The notes below the pieces were generated by a model that saw only the letters and a list, made by a program, of their open reading frames with translations, had not been told where the DNA came from and made no database searches. Shown piece by piece: positions 52,165 through 61,273 of a stretch of DNA of 64,000 bases; position 1 is the first letter of the stretch, and every line of letters starts with the position of its first letter. The stretch lies in assembly GCA_039513195.1 (NCBI GenBank), contig JBCCRM010000025.1, forward strand, positions 4,259-68,258. Direction: 5' to 3'. This stretch comes from Thermohalobaculum sp039513195. GTDB lineage: Bacteria; Pseudomonadota; Alphaproteobacteria; Rhodobacterales; Rhodobacteraceae. Both the position numbers and the translations under genes were made by a program.

Positions 52165-52497
52165 TCACCAGCGACGGTGAATAATGATCGGCGGCGGAGG
52201 GGGATGTCGCCTCCTGCGCAGAGCCCAATGCGCGGCCCGGCGCCGGCGAAATGCGACGCCCCCGCGCCTTCGGTGCCGCGGCGGACGCCGACGGCCGGGT
52301 CGGCCCGGCCGCGGTCCACGTTGTGCCAGTACCTCGCCTTCGGCTGGCCGATCCGGCCGCTGTTTGCGACCGGCTTGGTCCGGGACCGCCGCGTCCGGTG
52401 CGGAGGTGATGCCGGATGCGGCATTGGCACAGGCAAAGGCAAGAAGGCCGGCCAGGACGCTGCGCCTTGTGGCCTGCTTGGTCGGAGCATCACTCAT
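52165..52497 (-). CDS. Small exported Arg/Pro-rich protein
   Basis: A 110-residue frame from the ATG at 52497, overlapping the end of the HdeA/B-like gene. It begins with a twin-arginine-like signal (TRRSVLAGLLAFACANAASG). The rest is low-complexity Arg, Pro and Gly, ending PPPPPIIIHRRW. Such tails occur in small periplasmic proteins of alphaproteobacteria, but GC-rich composition can also fake them. The overlap and signal favour a real gene with modest confidence. Confidence 0.4.
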   Translation of the reverse strand: MSDAPTKQATRRSVLAGLLAFACANAASGITSAPDAAVPDQAGRKQRPDRPAEGEVLAQRGPRPGRPGRRRPPRHRRRGGVAFRRRRAAHWALRRRRHPPPPPIIIHRRW

Positions 52498-52837
52498 TGT
52501 CGACACCATGCGCCGAACGCATCGTCGCCAATGCTGGGGCGGTCGGGCTGTCTAGGCAGAGATCGAAGAACACCGTTTCGACCTCGATGATTTGCTCGAC
52601 GCTGATCTCCAGACGGTCGACCCCGCCGAGCACGAAGCCATGAAGGAAAGAGATCGAGCGGTCGCGATCGTCGCCTGCTTGCCCCATCAGGTCTTTGCAG
52701 GAGACTTCCTCGAGAGTGAAGATTTCGTCGGGTTCTGGCCCGCTGCCCTGGGCCGCCGACAACGAAGGCGACACTAGCAAAGCGGCAGCAAGGATGACCG
52801 ATGGCCGCGTAAGCGTGCCAATGGAACAGTCAAACAT
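52490..52837 (-). CDS. HdeA/HdeB-like periplasmic protein
   Basis: A 115-residue protein from the ATG at 52837 with a Sec signal (residues about 1-31, ending SLSAAQG). The mature part is the HdeA/HdeB plan: EEVSCKDLMGQ, ISFLHGFVLGG and VFFDLCLDSPTAPAL, with two cysteines placed to form the family disulfide. HdeA/B proteins act as acid-stress chaperones in enterobacteria; the role in alphaproteobacteria is less clear. Alternative ATG at 52879. Confidence 0.7.
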   Translation of the reverse strand: MFDCSIGTLTRPSVILAAALLVSPSLSAAQGSGPEPDEIFTLEEVSCKDLMGQAGDDRDRSISFLHGFVLGGVDRLEISVEQIIEVETVFFDLCLDSPTAPALATMRSAHGVDNE

Positions 52838-53038
52838 CCGCTGTTGGACGACGGTCGTTCTCGCAAGAGACAGCTTCATGAAGTCCTGCCTTTCACTGGA
52901 TGAAAAGGGGCGATGGCGTGGATCGTGGCGGCGTGATTTTTGCGGGCTGCCCGATCGGAGAGGAAGATTGGAGGCGGAGCCGCCATCGACCCCATGGGGC
53001 AGATCGGCACCAACGGCCGAACAACTTACCGGCCCGCA

Positions 53039-54310
53039 TCAACTGGCGTCACCGGGCGTGTAGTTCGGGGGGGTCTCCCGCCATGGACCGCCCTGTTCGC
53101 CAATGTCGCGCCCCAGATTGTAGAGCGAGCGCATATACGCCTGGTCGAAGGGTTCCTCTGCGACGCCATCGAAGCTTCGCGGCACCCAGAGGACCTTGAA
53201 ATCGGTGCCGTCGCGCTCTGTAATGGCGTAGATCTTGTAGAGGTCACCCGACCCCGAGCCGCCGATCAGGCTGGAGACGGCTTTTCCGGCAATGGAGAGA
53301 ACGCCAAGCTCTACCGGCTCGTAGGGCTTTTCGAGCGTGTTGTTCACGATGACGTAGAGCGTCCGGTCGACCTTGGCGCCGAGCGCTTTGTCAACGTCGA
53401 CAATGGGCACTTCGGCGCTGAACAACATGACCTGCTGGCTCGCGCCACCATCGACATGAAGCTCATCGTGGGTCGTGCCATCCGGGCTCATGGCCGGGAT
53501 CACGACCGGCGGGAAAACCGCGGGGATGGCTGAAGATGCGCGGACAAGATCGCGGATCAGAGTTAGGGCCTCCGGGTGCCGGGTCTCGGCGATCGCGGTC
53601 ACGTTCCAGATCACTGGGCGGGCGGCGTCCAGATTGGTTGTGCCGATCAGCAAGACGCGCCCGCGCTCGGCCTCCCGGGCGAGCGCATCGACAATCTCTT
53701 CGTCGACATATCGGTCGACCAAAGCGTTGTAGCCTGCCGGGTCGGACATAGACGTGCCGCCGGTGATGGCGGCAAATGGCGACGGCTCCAACAGGTCGGC
53801 GGTCGAATAGTCGGTGTAGAGCTCGCGCAGATTGGCGTCGTAGTCCGGGCCCAGAAACGCGAAGAGGCCGATGATTGCGCCCGTGCTGACACCGCTCACG
53901 ATGTCGAATTCCGGGCGGTCGCCACGCTCGGTCCAACCGGCAAGAATGCCGGCACCGAAGGCCCCGTCAGCGCCCCCGCCCGACAGGGCGAGCCCAGTCT
54001 CGGTAAGCTGCCCGCCGGTATCGAGCGCCTCGCCGTGCAGGCGCCGGCCGCGCTCGATCATCTCGGCCCGGACGGCGTCAATTTGGGTCTCGTCGATGGC
54101 GTCGCCCCATGCTCGCAGAAGCCCCGGGATCCCGTAGGGTGCTGCGCTGCCGATCTCTGCCTCGCCAATCGGCGAGCGGGTCGCAGTCGTGCAAGCGCCG
54201 AGTATCACGAGCGCGAACAAGGCCAACGGGCACCAGAGGTTTGGCAAGCGGGAGCGTCGTCGTGCACCCTGGCCCCTGGCGGCGATGGCGGTCGTTCTAG
54301 GGCGTGCCAT
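53039..54310 (-). CDS. Patatin-like phospholipase lipoprotein
   Basis: A 423-residue protein from the ATG at 54310. A basic N-terminus leads to a signal with lipobox VILGAC at about residue 40, so it should be a membrane-anchored lipoprotein. The patatin domain has the oxyanion loop SGGGADGAFGAGILAGW, the nucleophile GVSTGAIIG (GxSxG) and the catalytic HVDGGASQQ (DGG), forming the Ser-Asp dyad. It should hydrolyse acyl lipids. Further ATGs upstream to 54376 make the start uncertain. It is divergent from nothing obvious and stands alone. Confidence 0.88.
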   Translation of the reverse strand: MARPRTTAIAARGQGARRRSRLPNLWCPLALFALVILGACTTATRSPIGEAEIGSAAPYGIPGLLRAWGDAIDETQIDAVRAEMIERGRRLHGEALDTGGQLTETGLALSGGGADGAFGAGILAGWTERGDRPEFDIVSGVSTGAIIGLFAFLGPDYDANLRELYTDYSTADLLEPSPFAAITGGTSMSDPAGYNALVDRYVDEEIVDALAREAERGRVLLIGTTNLDAARPVIWNVTAIAETRHPEALTLIRDLVRASSAIPAVFPPVVIPAMSPDGTTHDELHVDGGASQQVMLFSAEVPIVDVDKALGAKVDRTLYVIVNNTLEKPYEPVELGVLSIAGKAVSSLIGGSGSGDLYKIYAITERDGTDFKVLWVPRSFDGVAEEPFDQAYMRSLYNLGRDIGEQGGPWRETPPNYTPGDAS

Positions 54311-54763
54311 CGCCTCTTCGGCCATGCATGTCATCATGTTCATACGCCAGTTCAGGAATGGTCTTGCGGGTGCCAAAGGTTAACGCCCAACCATCTCTCC
54401 TCACAGGACCATTCCCGCTGCGTTTCGGACCGATGACGACGGCACACGCGGTGTTTATCGCGCCGTGAAGGTGGCGAGCATTGCCACGCGCCAAAAGTGC
54501 CAAACCGGTTGTCCAAGATCGGGAAGCCGTTCAAGAGACGAAAGCTCCAGCCAATCCCATGGGCAAGCACCGCTGCAAACCACAAAGAAAGAAGGTCTGT
54601 CACAGATGCGCAGTTGCGCGGTGTTCGGGTCACTAACGATAGCGTGATGGAAGGCGGGTGTGTCATGTTCGGACAGGTAGGCGCGGCAGCCTTCTGATTG
54701 CAACCGGGCCGGCCGGAGCAATCTCCGGCCAACCGGAACCCGTGGCGATAGAGAGCAACAGCC
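54311..54763. other. Spacer between patatin gene and lysR gene
   Basis: About 450 bases. An 88-codon minus-strand frame at 54455-54721 has a protein-like composition (rich in W, F and L) but no known family or good start, so it is not called. Nothing else stands out. Confidence 0.4.
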
Positions 54764-55717
54764 TTAAACGGCCAGCGCCCTTTTGGTCGTCGCGGCGAGA
54801 AAGTTCATTGTCGCCCGGATCCGAGCGAGGCCGACCAAGTCGGGATGCGTCAACAACCAGCAATCGTCGACGCACCCGACGGATTTCGACAGCACCGGCT
54901 TCAGCTCCGCGCGCGCCTCGCCGACATATCTGGGGAGCGCGACGATCCCAATTCCGCTCTTCGCGGCCTCGGCCTGGGCCACGACGTTTTCCGCTCGGAA
55001 CGAGCGATGGGCGCTCGGCGCGATCCTAGCAAGCAACTTCGACTGCGACGCGCTGGCCAAGTTGCCCGCCGAGTCGATGATGTCATGACCGTTCAGCTCT
55101 TCGGGCCTCTGGGGCATTCCCCGATCCGCGAGGTATCCCTCGCTCGCGTAGAGGCCGAAGCGAACCTGGCCGAGCTTCTTTCCGATGAGAGCGTCTTGCA
55201 GCGGATCGCCTATTCGGACCGCCACATCGGCGTCGCGGTTGAGGAGATTCAGTTTCGAGGAGCCTAGCTGCAAATCGATGCGGATCTCCGGGTTCGACTG
55301 CGCGAACGATGCGACGACTGGCGCGACGATAGCAGTGCCGAGGCCGCACGGCGCCGCAACACTGACCTCGCCGGTCAATCTGCCGTCGCGCCCGTGAACG
55401 GTTTCGCCGATAGCAATCGTCTCGCTCTCGATGCGCTCCACCCGTTCCAGGATGGCAGCCCCGTCGGCCGTAATGACAGCGCCATTCGGGCGGCGGTCGA
55501 AGAGCCGAACCCCCAGCTCTGTCTCGAGCATTTTGAGCTGACGGCTGACGGTGGGCGGGCTTTCCCGCAAAAGTCGCGCCGCCCCGGTAACGCTGCCGGC
55601 GCGGGCGACGGCCAGCACGTATCGAAGCACATTCCAGTTTTGTTGGATCGCGTCGCTTCTGAGGCCATTCAGAACTTTAGACACGCGCTTCTCTCCATCG
55701 ATCGATGTCCTGTCCAT
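54764..55717 (-). CDS. LysR-family transcriptional regulator
   Basis: A 317-residue regulator from the ATG at 55717. The winged helix-turn-helix spans residues about 25-85 (NVLRYVLAVARAGSVTGAARLLRESPPTVSRQLKMLE). The substrate-binding domain follows from about 110 (GEVSVAAPCGLGTAIVAPVVASFAQSNPEIRIDLQLG). The profile resembles the CrgA/PecT-like subgroup. Its target may be the neighbouring patatin gene or the large RTX gene, but no LysR box could be assigned. An ATG at 55786 is in frame but lacks homology. Confidence 0.88.
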   Translation of the reverse strand: MDRTSIDGEKRVSKVLNGLRSDAIQQNWNVLRYVLAVARAGSVTGAARLLRESPPTVSRQLKMLETELGVRLFDRRPNGAVITADGAAILERVERIESETIAIGETVHGRDGRLTGEVSVAAPCGLGTAIVAPVVASFAQSNPEIRIDLQLGSSKLNLLNRDADVAVRIGDPLQDALIGKKLGQVRFGLYASEGYLADRGMPQRPEELNGHDIIDSAGNLASASQSKLLARIAPSAHRSFRAENVVAQAEAAKSGIGIVALPRYVGEARAELKPVLSKSVGCVDDCWLLTHPDLVGLARIRATMNFLAATTKRALAV

Positions 55718-56289
55718 TAATTGGGCTGCGGCGAAGCCCCCAAAAGAGCCGCATTTAAGTGACGGCTCAGCGGGGCGGGGTTTCATCCGCTCGCATCACA
55801 CAACGGTGACCGCGGTACGGTTGGACCGACGGCTTAGTTGCAAAGGTCCCGGCACGATTTTGACAAGAGGGTTTTCAGAATCTGCTGTTCCCACACTGAA
55901 CGGTATTGTGAAGAATTCACCCGTCTTCGAAGACCAGAGTGTAAGGAGGGCCGTGTTTGACTGTCCGATTAGTTGTTTTTCCAAGTCAAAAGGGTGAAGT
56001 TGCGATGCATGCTTATGAATACAATGCCTGTACTTCCAGGCTCGCCCTGACGCTGCGACGCCGCTCGCGAACGCCGCAGCGGGAATGACATCGACGCGCC
56101 GCCCGCATGCGCGCGCCACACATCTTCGTGCGCTTCGGCGGTCTCAGTTTATGAGGGCACCAACGCATCCTCGCACAGCCGGGCTCGTGCGGCGAGGAAC
56201 GAAGCGAATGACGCTCTCCGGAATTCAGAAACACAGCGGCAGATCGGGCGAAACCGACAGGATGCCTGCGTTGCAGAGGAGACGACACG
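55718..56289. other. Spacer upstream of the RTX gene
   Basis: About 570 bases between the divergent lysR and RTX genes. An AGGAG ribosome site lies 11 bases before the RTX ATG. A TTGACA occurs near 55859 without a well-spaced -10. No gene or remnant was recognised; the region probably holds both promoters. Confidence 0.4.
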
Positions 56290-59200
56290 ATGCCATCCAC
56301 GATCATACCAGGAATGCCAGGTAACGATAACTTGCTGGGCACGGATGGCGATGACCTGATCCAGGGTCTTGCCGGCGACGATACGATTACGGGCGGCCTC
56401 GGCAGCGATGTGCTGGATGGCGGCCCCGGAACGGATACCGCGAGCTTCGACGGCGTCGATCTCGGTGTTGAAGCGAGCCTCGACAGCGGAGAGGCGCTGC
56501 GGGAGACCGGCTTTGCGGTCTCGGTGCGGGGCGTGCCGCTCGCGTCGCTCACGACCGATCAAACCCCGGCGGAACTGATCGACGAGGCCGTTGCGGACAA
56601 CCTCTACTACAATATTCATACCACGGATTTCCCGGGCGGTGAGATCCGAGGACAGTTGCTTCTACAGTCCGATACGGTCGAGGACGGCGTCCGCGTGATC
56701 GTCTTGACGGCGACGCTTGACGCCGCGCAAGAGCCGGGTCCTACCTCGGATTCGGAGGCCACTGGGACCGGCACCGTGGTGATCGTCGATGATGGCACCA
56801 GCGTCATCTATAGCTCCGAGCTAGAGGTGACCGGCCTCTCGACTGCCGATCTATTGCCGGTGGCCGGTGTGAGTTCCATTCACCTTCACAATGCGCCGGC
56901 CGGCGTCAACGGGCCAGTGATCACGGACATCATCCAGGACGCTGGGGGCGATATCAATGGCGTGGCCCAGTCGCCTGCAGCCGACACCGGCGATGGCGAT
57001 GTCTTCCGCGAGACGTCGGAGAACGACGTCATTATCGGCTTCGAGAACCTGTCAGGCTCCAGCGACGGTGATGTGCTGGAAGGCTCTTCCGGGGCCAATC
57101 TGATTGAAGGGCTGGATGGAAATGATGTCCTGCGCGGCCTCGGTGGCGGTGATACGCTGTTCGGCGGCGCAGGGGATGACACCCTGGCCGGAGGCGGTGG
57201 CGCCGACACGATCGACGGTGGCGATGGCTTCGACATCTATGACTTTTCCGACATCAACGCGGCAGCCGCCGATCCCTCGATCGCGGGGGTGACGGTCAAT
57301 CTGAACGCAGACGGCACGGGCGACGCCATGTATCTGGGCGGCGGCGGCGTTGCTGGTGCCCCGGTGATCATGGAGACCTTCACTGGCATCGAGGGTGCGA
57401 TCGGCAGCGTCAACGACGACACGATCATCGCGACCGGAGCCGCAGGGAACCTCATCGACGGCGGCGCGGGCGACGACTTCATCGCAGGCGGTGGCGGCAC
57501 CGACACGCTTGATGGCGGCGATGGGATCGATACCAACAGCTTCAGCACCATCGGCGTTGGCGTGGTCGCTGACCTTGGCACCGGCATTGCGGCCTATCAG
57601 CCCGCGCCGGGCGTCACGGTGCAGGAAAACTTCGCGAATTTCGAGAACCTCGACGGTTCGGCACAGGATGATCTGCTGTTCGGCGACGGCGGGTCGAATG
57701 TACTGGCCGGCAACGATGGCAACGACATGCTGGAGGGTCGCGGCGGTAGCGATGTAATCGAGGGCGGCGCTGGCGACGACGAGATCCTCGGCGGCGGCGG
57801 CAGCGACTTCACCGATGGCGGCGACGGCGTCGACACCGTCTCCTTCGCCGATATCGGCGTAGGCGTCACGGCCAACCTGGCCGAAGAGGCCGCCGTGTAT
57901 GTGGTTGGCGACAATCAAATCGTCGACCAGGTTCTCAACTTCGAGAACATCACCGGTTCGGCCAGCGACGACAATCTCACCGGCGACGCGGGCGACAACC
58001 TGATAGCCGGTGGCGATGGCGCCGACAGTCTAAACGGCGGGGCCGGAAACGATATCCTCCGCGGCGACGCGGTCGGTGACGGCGAAGCGGTCACGGTCAC
58101 GATCAACAACACCCTGCCCGAGGGCGGCACCTTCGCGACCCCGCTCTGGTTCGGCTTCCATGACGGTAATCTGGACACTGATCCCAGCGGTCTATCCAGC
58201 TTCGACTTCTGGACCGAAGGCGAGGCCGCGAGCCTGGGTCTGGAGCGTATCGCTGAAGACGGGACGGTCGAGACGATCTCGGCTGAGTTCAACCAGCAGA
58301 CCGGCGACGGCGGCGTCGACGCCACTCTTCTGGGCGAAAACGGCTTCATCGCGCCCGGCGAGACCGCGACCTTCACGATCAACGTCAACCCGGATGACGT
58401 CGGCCAAGGCTTCTTTAGCTGGGGCTTGATGGTGATCCCGTCGAACGATGCGTTCCTCGCAGTGCCGGATGATCCTCTGGCGGATCCGATCTTTGATGAG
58501 GACGGCAACTTTATCGGCGATCAGCTGGTGATCGTGCGCACCGGAGCGGACGTGATCGACGCGGGCACTGAGGTCAACAACGAGCTCGACGCCGCATTCC
58601 TGAACCAGACGGCGCCCAACACAGGCCTGGATGAAAACGGCGTGGCTCTGTTCCATCCGGGCTTCAATGGCTCGGCCGGGAATCCTGTCGGCGACGGCGA
58701 TCAGCTCGTCCTCGGCGGAACGACCCCGGGAGGCGTGATTGATCCCATCATCGGTGACTTCACCCTCGACGACGATGTGTTGCTTACCATCGACATCGAT
58801 TTGCTTACGGGTTCCAACGACGTCCTCAACGGCGGCGCCGGCGACGACACCCTCGAAGGCGGCGGTGGCAGCGACGTGTTCGTGGTCGGGTCGGGAAGCG
58901 GCATGGACGTCGTGGTCGACTTCGAGGCCGGAACGGACGGAGACCAAGTCGATGTCTCGACGCTCGGCTTTGCGATGCTCTCGGACGTACTCGACGCGTC
59001 CATGGATGACGGCGGCGATCTGGTCATAGATCTCGGCGGCAGCGACAGCATCACGCTCGAAAACGTCCTGGCTGGCGACCTGGTGGAGGAGAACTTCATC
59101 TTCGCCGATGACGACCTCGACCTGGTCGGCAGTCCAGAGGCCGACACCCTGACCGGCGGCAACGGCGACGATCGCATCGTTGGGCTCGACGGCGACGACG

Positions 59201-59862
59201 ATCTTTTCGGCGATGCCGGTATGGACCTGATCGTGGCAGGTGCCGGTGACGACAGCGCCTCTGGTGGCAGCGGCGACGACATCGTCCGGGGGGGTGACGG
59301 CGACGACATGCTGTTCGGCGGCGACGGTGTCGACCGACTGATCGGCTCTGGCGGCGACGACACGATCTCCGGCGGTGCGGACGCAGACGTGCTCGCCGGC
59401 AATGCGGGCGAGGACGTGCTCGATGGCGGCTTCGGCGACGACCGGGTCCTCGGCGGCGCAGATAATGATGACCTGCAAGGCGGGGCGGGCGACGACGTGC
59501 TCGCCGGCGGCGGCGGGGATGACATCCTCGCCGGCGGCACGGGCGACGATGTGCTGATCGGCAATGCTGGCGACGACCAGCTTGCCGGCGGCGCGGGCAA
59601 CGATGTGCTGCGCAGCGGCGGCGGGCAAGACACCTTTGTTTTCATCACGGGTGGCGGGCGCGACGTCGGTGTGGACTTCTCGGTCGCCAACGACTTCCTC
59701 GACTTCTCTGGGAGCGCCCTTGCCGGGCTCTCGGCGGAGGAGATCTTGGACGCGGGCCGCCAGGTCAGCACAGCGACTGTGTTCGATTTGGGCGGTGACG
59801 GTTTGGCCGTTCTGCGCGCGACCGACCTCGACGACTTGACCGTCGACAACATTCTGGTCTGA
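56290..59862 (+). CDS. Large RTX protein with CHRD and spondin-N domains
   Basis: A 1190-residue secreted calcium-binding protein. It opens with RTX repeats (residues about 10-48; GLAGDDTITGGLGSDVLDGG). Two CHRD-like stretches follow (about 55-125 and 135-220; YYNIHTTDFPGGEIRGQL, LTATLDAAQEPGPTSDSEAT), then RTX blocks (about 255-600). A spondin-N-like domain comes next (about 600-810; TPLWFGFHDGNLD, FWTEGEAASLGLERIAEDG). A final RTX array (about 950-1115) ends in a C-terminal type I secretion region. There is no Sec signal, as expected for type I export. The domains suggest a matrix or adhesion role. No secretion genes are adjacent. Confidence 0.88.
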   Translation: MPSTIIPGMPGNDNLLGTDGDDLIQGLAGDDTITGGLGSDVLDGGPGTDTASFDGVDLGVEASLDSGEALRETGFAVSVRGVPLASLTTDQTPAELIDEAVADNLYYNIHTTDFPGGEIRGQLLLQSDTVEDGVRVIVLTATLDAAQEPGPTSDSEATGTGTVVIVDDGTSVIYSSELEVTGLSTADLLPVAGVSSIHLHNAPAGVNGPVITDIIQDAGGDINGVAQSPAADTGDGDVFRETSENDVIIGFENLSGSSDGDVLEGSSGANLIEGLDGNDVLRGLGGGDTLFGGAGDDTLAGGGGADTIDGGDGFDIYDFSDINAAAADPSIAGVTVNLNADGTGDAMYLGGGGVAGAPVIMETFTGIEGAIGSVNDDTIIATGAAGNLIDGGAGDDFIAGGGGTDTLDGGDGIDTNSFSTIGVGVVADLGTGIAAYQPAPGVTVQENFANFENLDGSAQDDLLFGDGGSNVLAGNDGNDMLEGRGGSDVIEGGAGDDEILGGGGSDFTDGGDGVDTVSFADIGVGVTANLAEEAAVYVVGDNQIVDQVLNFENITGSASDDNLTGDAGDNLIAGGDGADSLNGGAGNDILRGDAVGDGEAVTVTINNTLPEGGTFATPLWFGFHDGNLDTDPSGLSSFDFWTEGEAASLGLERIAEDGTVETISAEFNQQTGDGGVDATLLGENGFIAPGETATFTINVNPDDVGQGFFSWGLMVIPSNDAFLAVPDDPLADPIFDEDGNFIGDQLVIVRTGADVIDAGTEVNNELDAAFLNQTAPNTGLDENGVALFHPGFNGSAGNPVGDGDQLVLGGTTPGGVIDPIIGDFTLDDDVLLTIDIDLLTGSNDVLNGGAGDDTLEGGGGSDVFVVGSGSGMDVVVDFEAGTDGDQVDVSTLGFAMLSDVLDASMDDGGDLVIDLGGSDSITLENVLAGDLVEENFIFADDDLDLVGSPEADTLTGGNGDDRIVGLDGDDDLFGDAGMDLIVAGAGDDSASGGSGDDIVRGGDGDDMLFGGDGVDRLIGSGGDDTISGGADADVLAGNAGEDVLDGGFGDDRVLGGADNDDLQGGAGDDVLAGGGGDDILAGGTGDDVLIGNAGDDQLAGGAGNDVLRSGGGQDTFVFITGGGRDVGVDFSVANDFLDFSGSALAGLSAEEILDAGRQVSTATVFDLGGDGLAVLRATDLDDLTVDNILV

Positions 59863-59893
59863 TCGGGGCTGTCCCTGTCCGATGGGCCAGATC

Positions 59894-59929
59894 ACGGGGA
59901 GAGGCACGGCCCTGTTTGCCTCTCCCCGT
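59894..59929 (+). terminator. Terminator hairpin after the RTX gene
   Basis: A perfect 13-base inverted repeat, ACGGGGAGAGGCA and TGCCTCTCCCCGT, with a ten-base loop lies 32 bases after the RTX stop. No U-run follows, but the strength and position fit termination. Confidence 0.75.
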
Positions 59930-60273
59930 AACGGTTGCCGCTCCGCTCGGCGGCATTCACCTGCGAATTTTCGGTGAAGTCTGGAAAGTTTGTAAGCTTG
60001 TGTTCGTATCCCGGATGGACGGCCGCGAGGCGGGAGAAGAGAAGCAAGAAGACCGCGAAACTCTCGAGCGTGAGGGATGGGCGCTATTAGCGTAATATCG
60101 ACTGTGTTTCGAAGAGACATCGGCCATCAAAATGACTGCCGATGCGGCACAATCGACCCCAACAGCGCAGTCTGTTTCGCAACAAGTCCTCAGAGGACTA
60201 AAAACATCAATTGATTTCATATACCATCGATAACACATCAATTGAATGCTTAGGTGATTTGACAGGGGACGCT
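59930..60273. other. Spacer before the three-gene cassette, with direct repeats
   Basis: About 340 bases. Two exact ACATCAATTGA copies at 60204-60214 and 60235-60245 are 31 bases apart (three helical turns) and flank AT-rich sequence. They could be binding sites for the regulator-like protein encoded last in the cassette. No gene is seen. Confidence 0.4.
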
Positions 60274-60591
60274 ATGCTAGGTCCGGTTCCTGACGTTCCC
60301 GCGACTTTGGAGCAGACGCTGAATTCGGCCACTGTAGCCCACAAATGCCACCTTTGGGACAGTGCTGAGATGCTGTATCGCACTGCAGCCGGCCTGTGCA
60401 GTTGCCCTGAACTCACCACCAAGATCAACGCGCGCGCTGCCTATACTGCGCATCGTGCCCGCTGTCAGCGCGACGGGACGCGTTGGCGGACCGGAGAATG
60501 GGCGAAGAAGACACCGGCGCGCTATCCGCTACGGCCGGCAGAACGCTCCAGTGAGATCGCAGGCGTCTATATTCGTGAGGGATTGGCATGA
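60274..60591 (+). CDS. Hypothetical protein, first gene of a three-gene cassette
   Basis: A 105-residue soluble protein from the ATG at 60274, preceded by AGGGGA. It has a helical middle (TLEQTLNSATVAHKCHLWDSAEMLYRTAAGL) and a basic C-terminal part (AHRARCQRDGTRWRTGEWAKK). I recognise no family. A TTG at 60211 would extend it, but that lies on the ACATCAATTGA repeat. Its TGA overlaps the ATG of the next gene. Confidence 0.5.
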   Translation: MLGPVPDVPATLEQTLNSATVAHKCHLWDSAEMLYRTAAGLCSCPELTTKINARAAYTAHRARCQRDGTRWRTGEWAKKTPARYPLRPAERSSEIAGVYIREGLA

Positions 60592-60947
60592 ACATGATTG
60601 CAAAGAAGGTAACCGGGGTCGACGCGTCCGACGCGCTGGACATTCATCTCGCCGCCGACGCGGTCCTGCGGACGGCCCAGACCTCGGTCGAGGCCCGCTT
60701 GACGACGATGGCATGGCTGGACGCGCTGATCGACGCACTACCACTGCGGACGTTGATGGCAATGGCGGTCGCTTATGCGCAACGTCCGCCTGGCGCACCG
60801 ATCGATGCAGTCGTGTATACGGCCCTCACATTAAGCTATTGTCGGCGGTTTCGATGCGACTGGACGCACGCGGGCGCAGCAATCCTGCAGGCTGCCACCG
60901 TTCCCGGCATAATGCCCGAGGACGATCTGATCGGGGCATCGGCATGA
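60588..60947 (+). CDS. Hypothetical protein, second gene of the cassette
   Basis: A 119-residue, largely helical protein. LDIHLAADAVLRTAQTSVEARLTTMAWLDALIDALPLRTLMAMAVAYAQ has no catalytic motif; two Cys/Arg-rich positions (YCRRFRCDW) lie near residue 85. Its ATG overlaps the upstream stop and its stop overlaps the ATG of the next gene. No known family; coupling shows the three products are made together. Confidence 0.5.
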   Translation: MNMIAKKVTGVDASDALDIHLAADAVLRTAQTSVEARLTTMAWLDALIDALPLRTLMAMAVAYAQRPPGAPIDAVVYTALTLSYCRRFRCDWTHAGAAILQAATVPGIMPEDDLIGASA

Positions 60948-61273
60948 GCGGCGGCGGTGACAACGTCGTGCGCTTGCCATTGCCTTGCCCTGTCCGCTAC
61001 CTAGAGGACAGCGTAGGGACAAGGGCGAGGAAACGGTTGAACGGCGCGGATCTGCGATGGGTTCGGGAGAAGCGTTTCGGAGAAAGCCAGCGGGTGTTCG
61101 CGGAGAACACTGGCATCGGCGAGGCGACGGTCCAGCGTTATGAGGCGGCGCCGGAATCAGAGGTGCCGCTCTTCCTGGCCTGGGCTATTGCGGCTCGTCT
61201 GGAAGGTTTGAAGCCGTTCCGATCGGATGACCCTGAAAGCACATCGTCACAGCGGCGGCGGCGGTCGTCTTAG
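60944..61273 (+). CDS. XRE-like HTH protein, third gene of the cassette
   Basis: A 109-residue protein from the ATG at 60944. Residues about 33-85 (LRWVREKRFGESQRVFAENTGIGEATVQRYEA) fit a small Cro-type helix-turn-helix, with Q-x-x-F-A at helix 2 and T-V-Q-R-Y-E in the recognition helix. The tail is Ser/Arg-rich. It is probably the DNA-binding member of the cassette and may act on the repeats at 60204-60245. Confidence 0.55.
   Translation: MSGGGDNVVRLPLPCPVRYLEDSVGTRARKRLNGADLRWVREKRFGESQRVFAENTGIGEATVQRYEAAPESEVPLFLAWAIAARLEGLKPFRSDDPESTSSQRRRRSS

Noticed and set aside
50047..54310. A prophage or large genomic island after tRNA-Thr
   Set aside because: No integrase, phage structural gene or duplicated tRNA end is visible; only an istB fragment remains.
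57100..59640. Regular short repeats that could suggest a CRISPR array or minisatellite
   Set aside because: The period is 27 bases and encodes the RTX nonapeptide; there are no unique spacers.
58192..60120. A 642-codon open frame opposite the RTX gene
   Set aside because: RTX repeats have few stop codons on the other strand; the predicted protein is a repetitive mirror of the Gly-Asp pattern and has no family.
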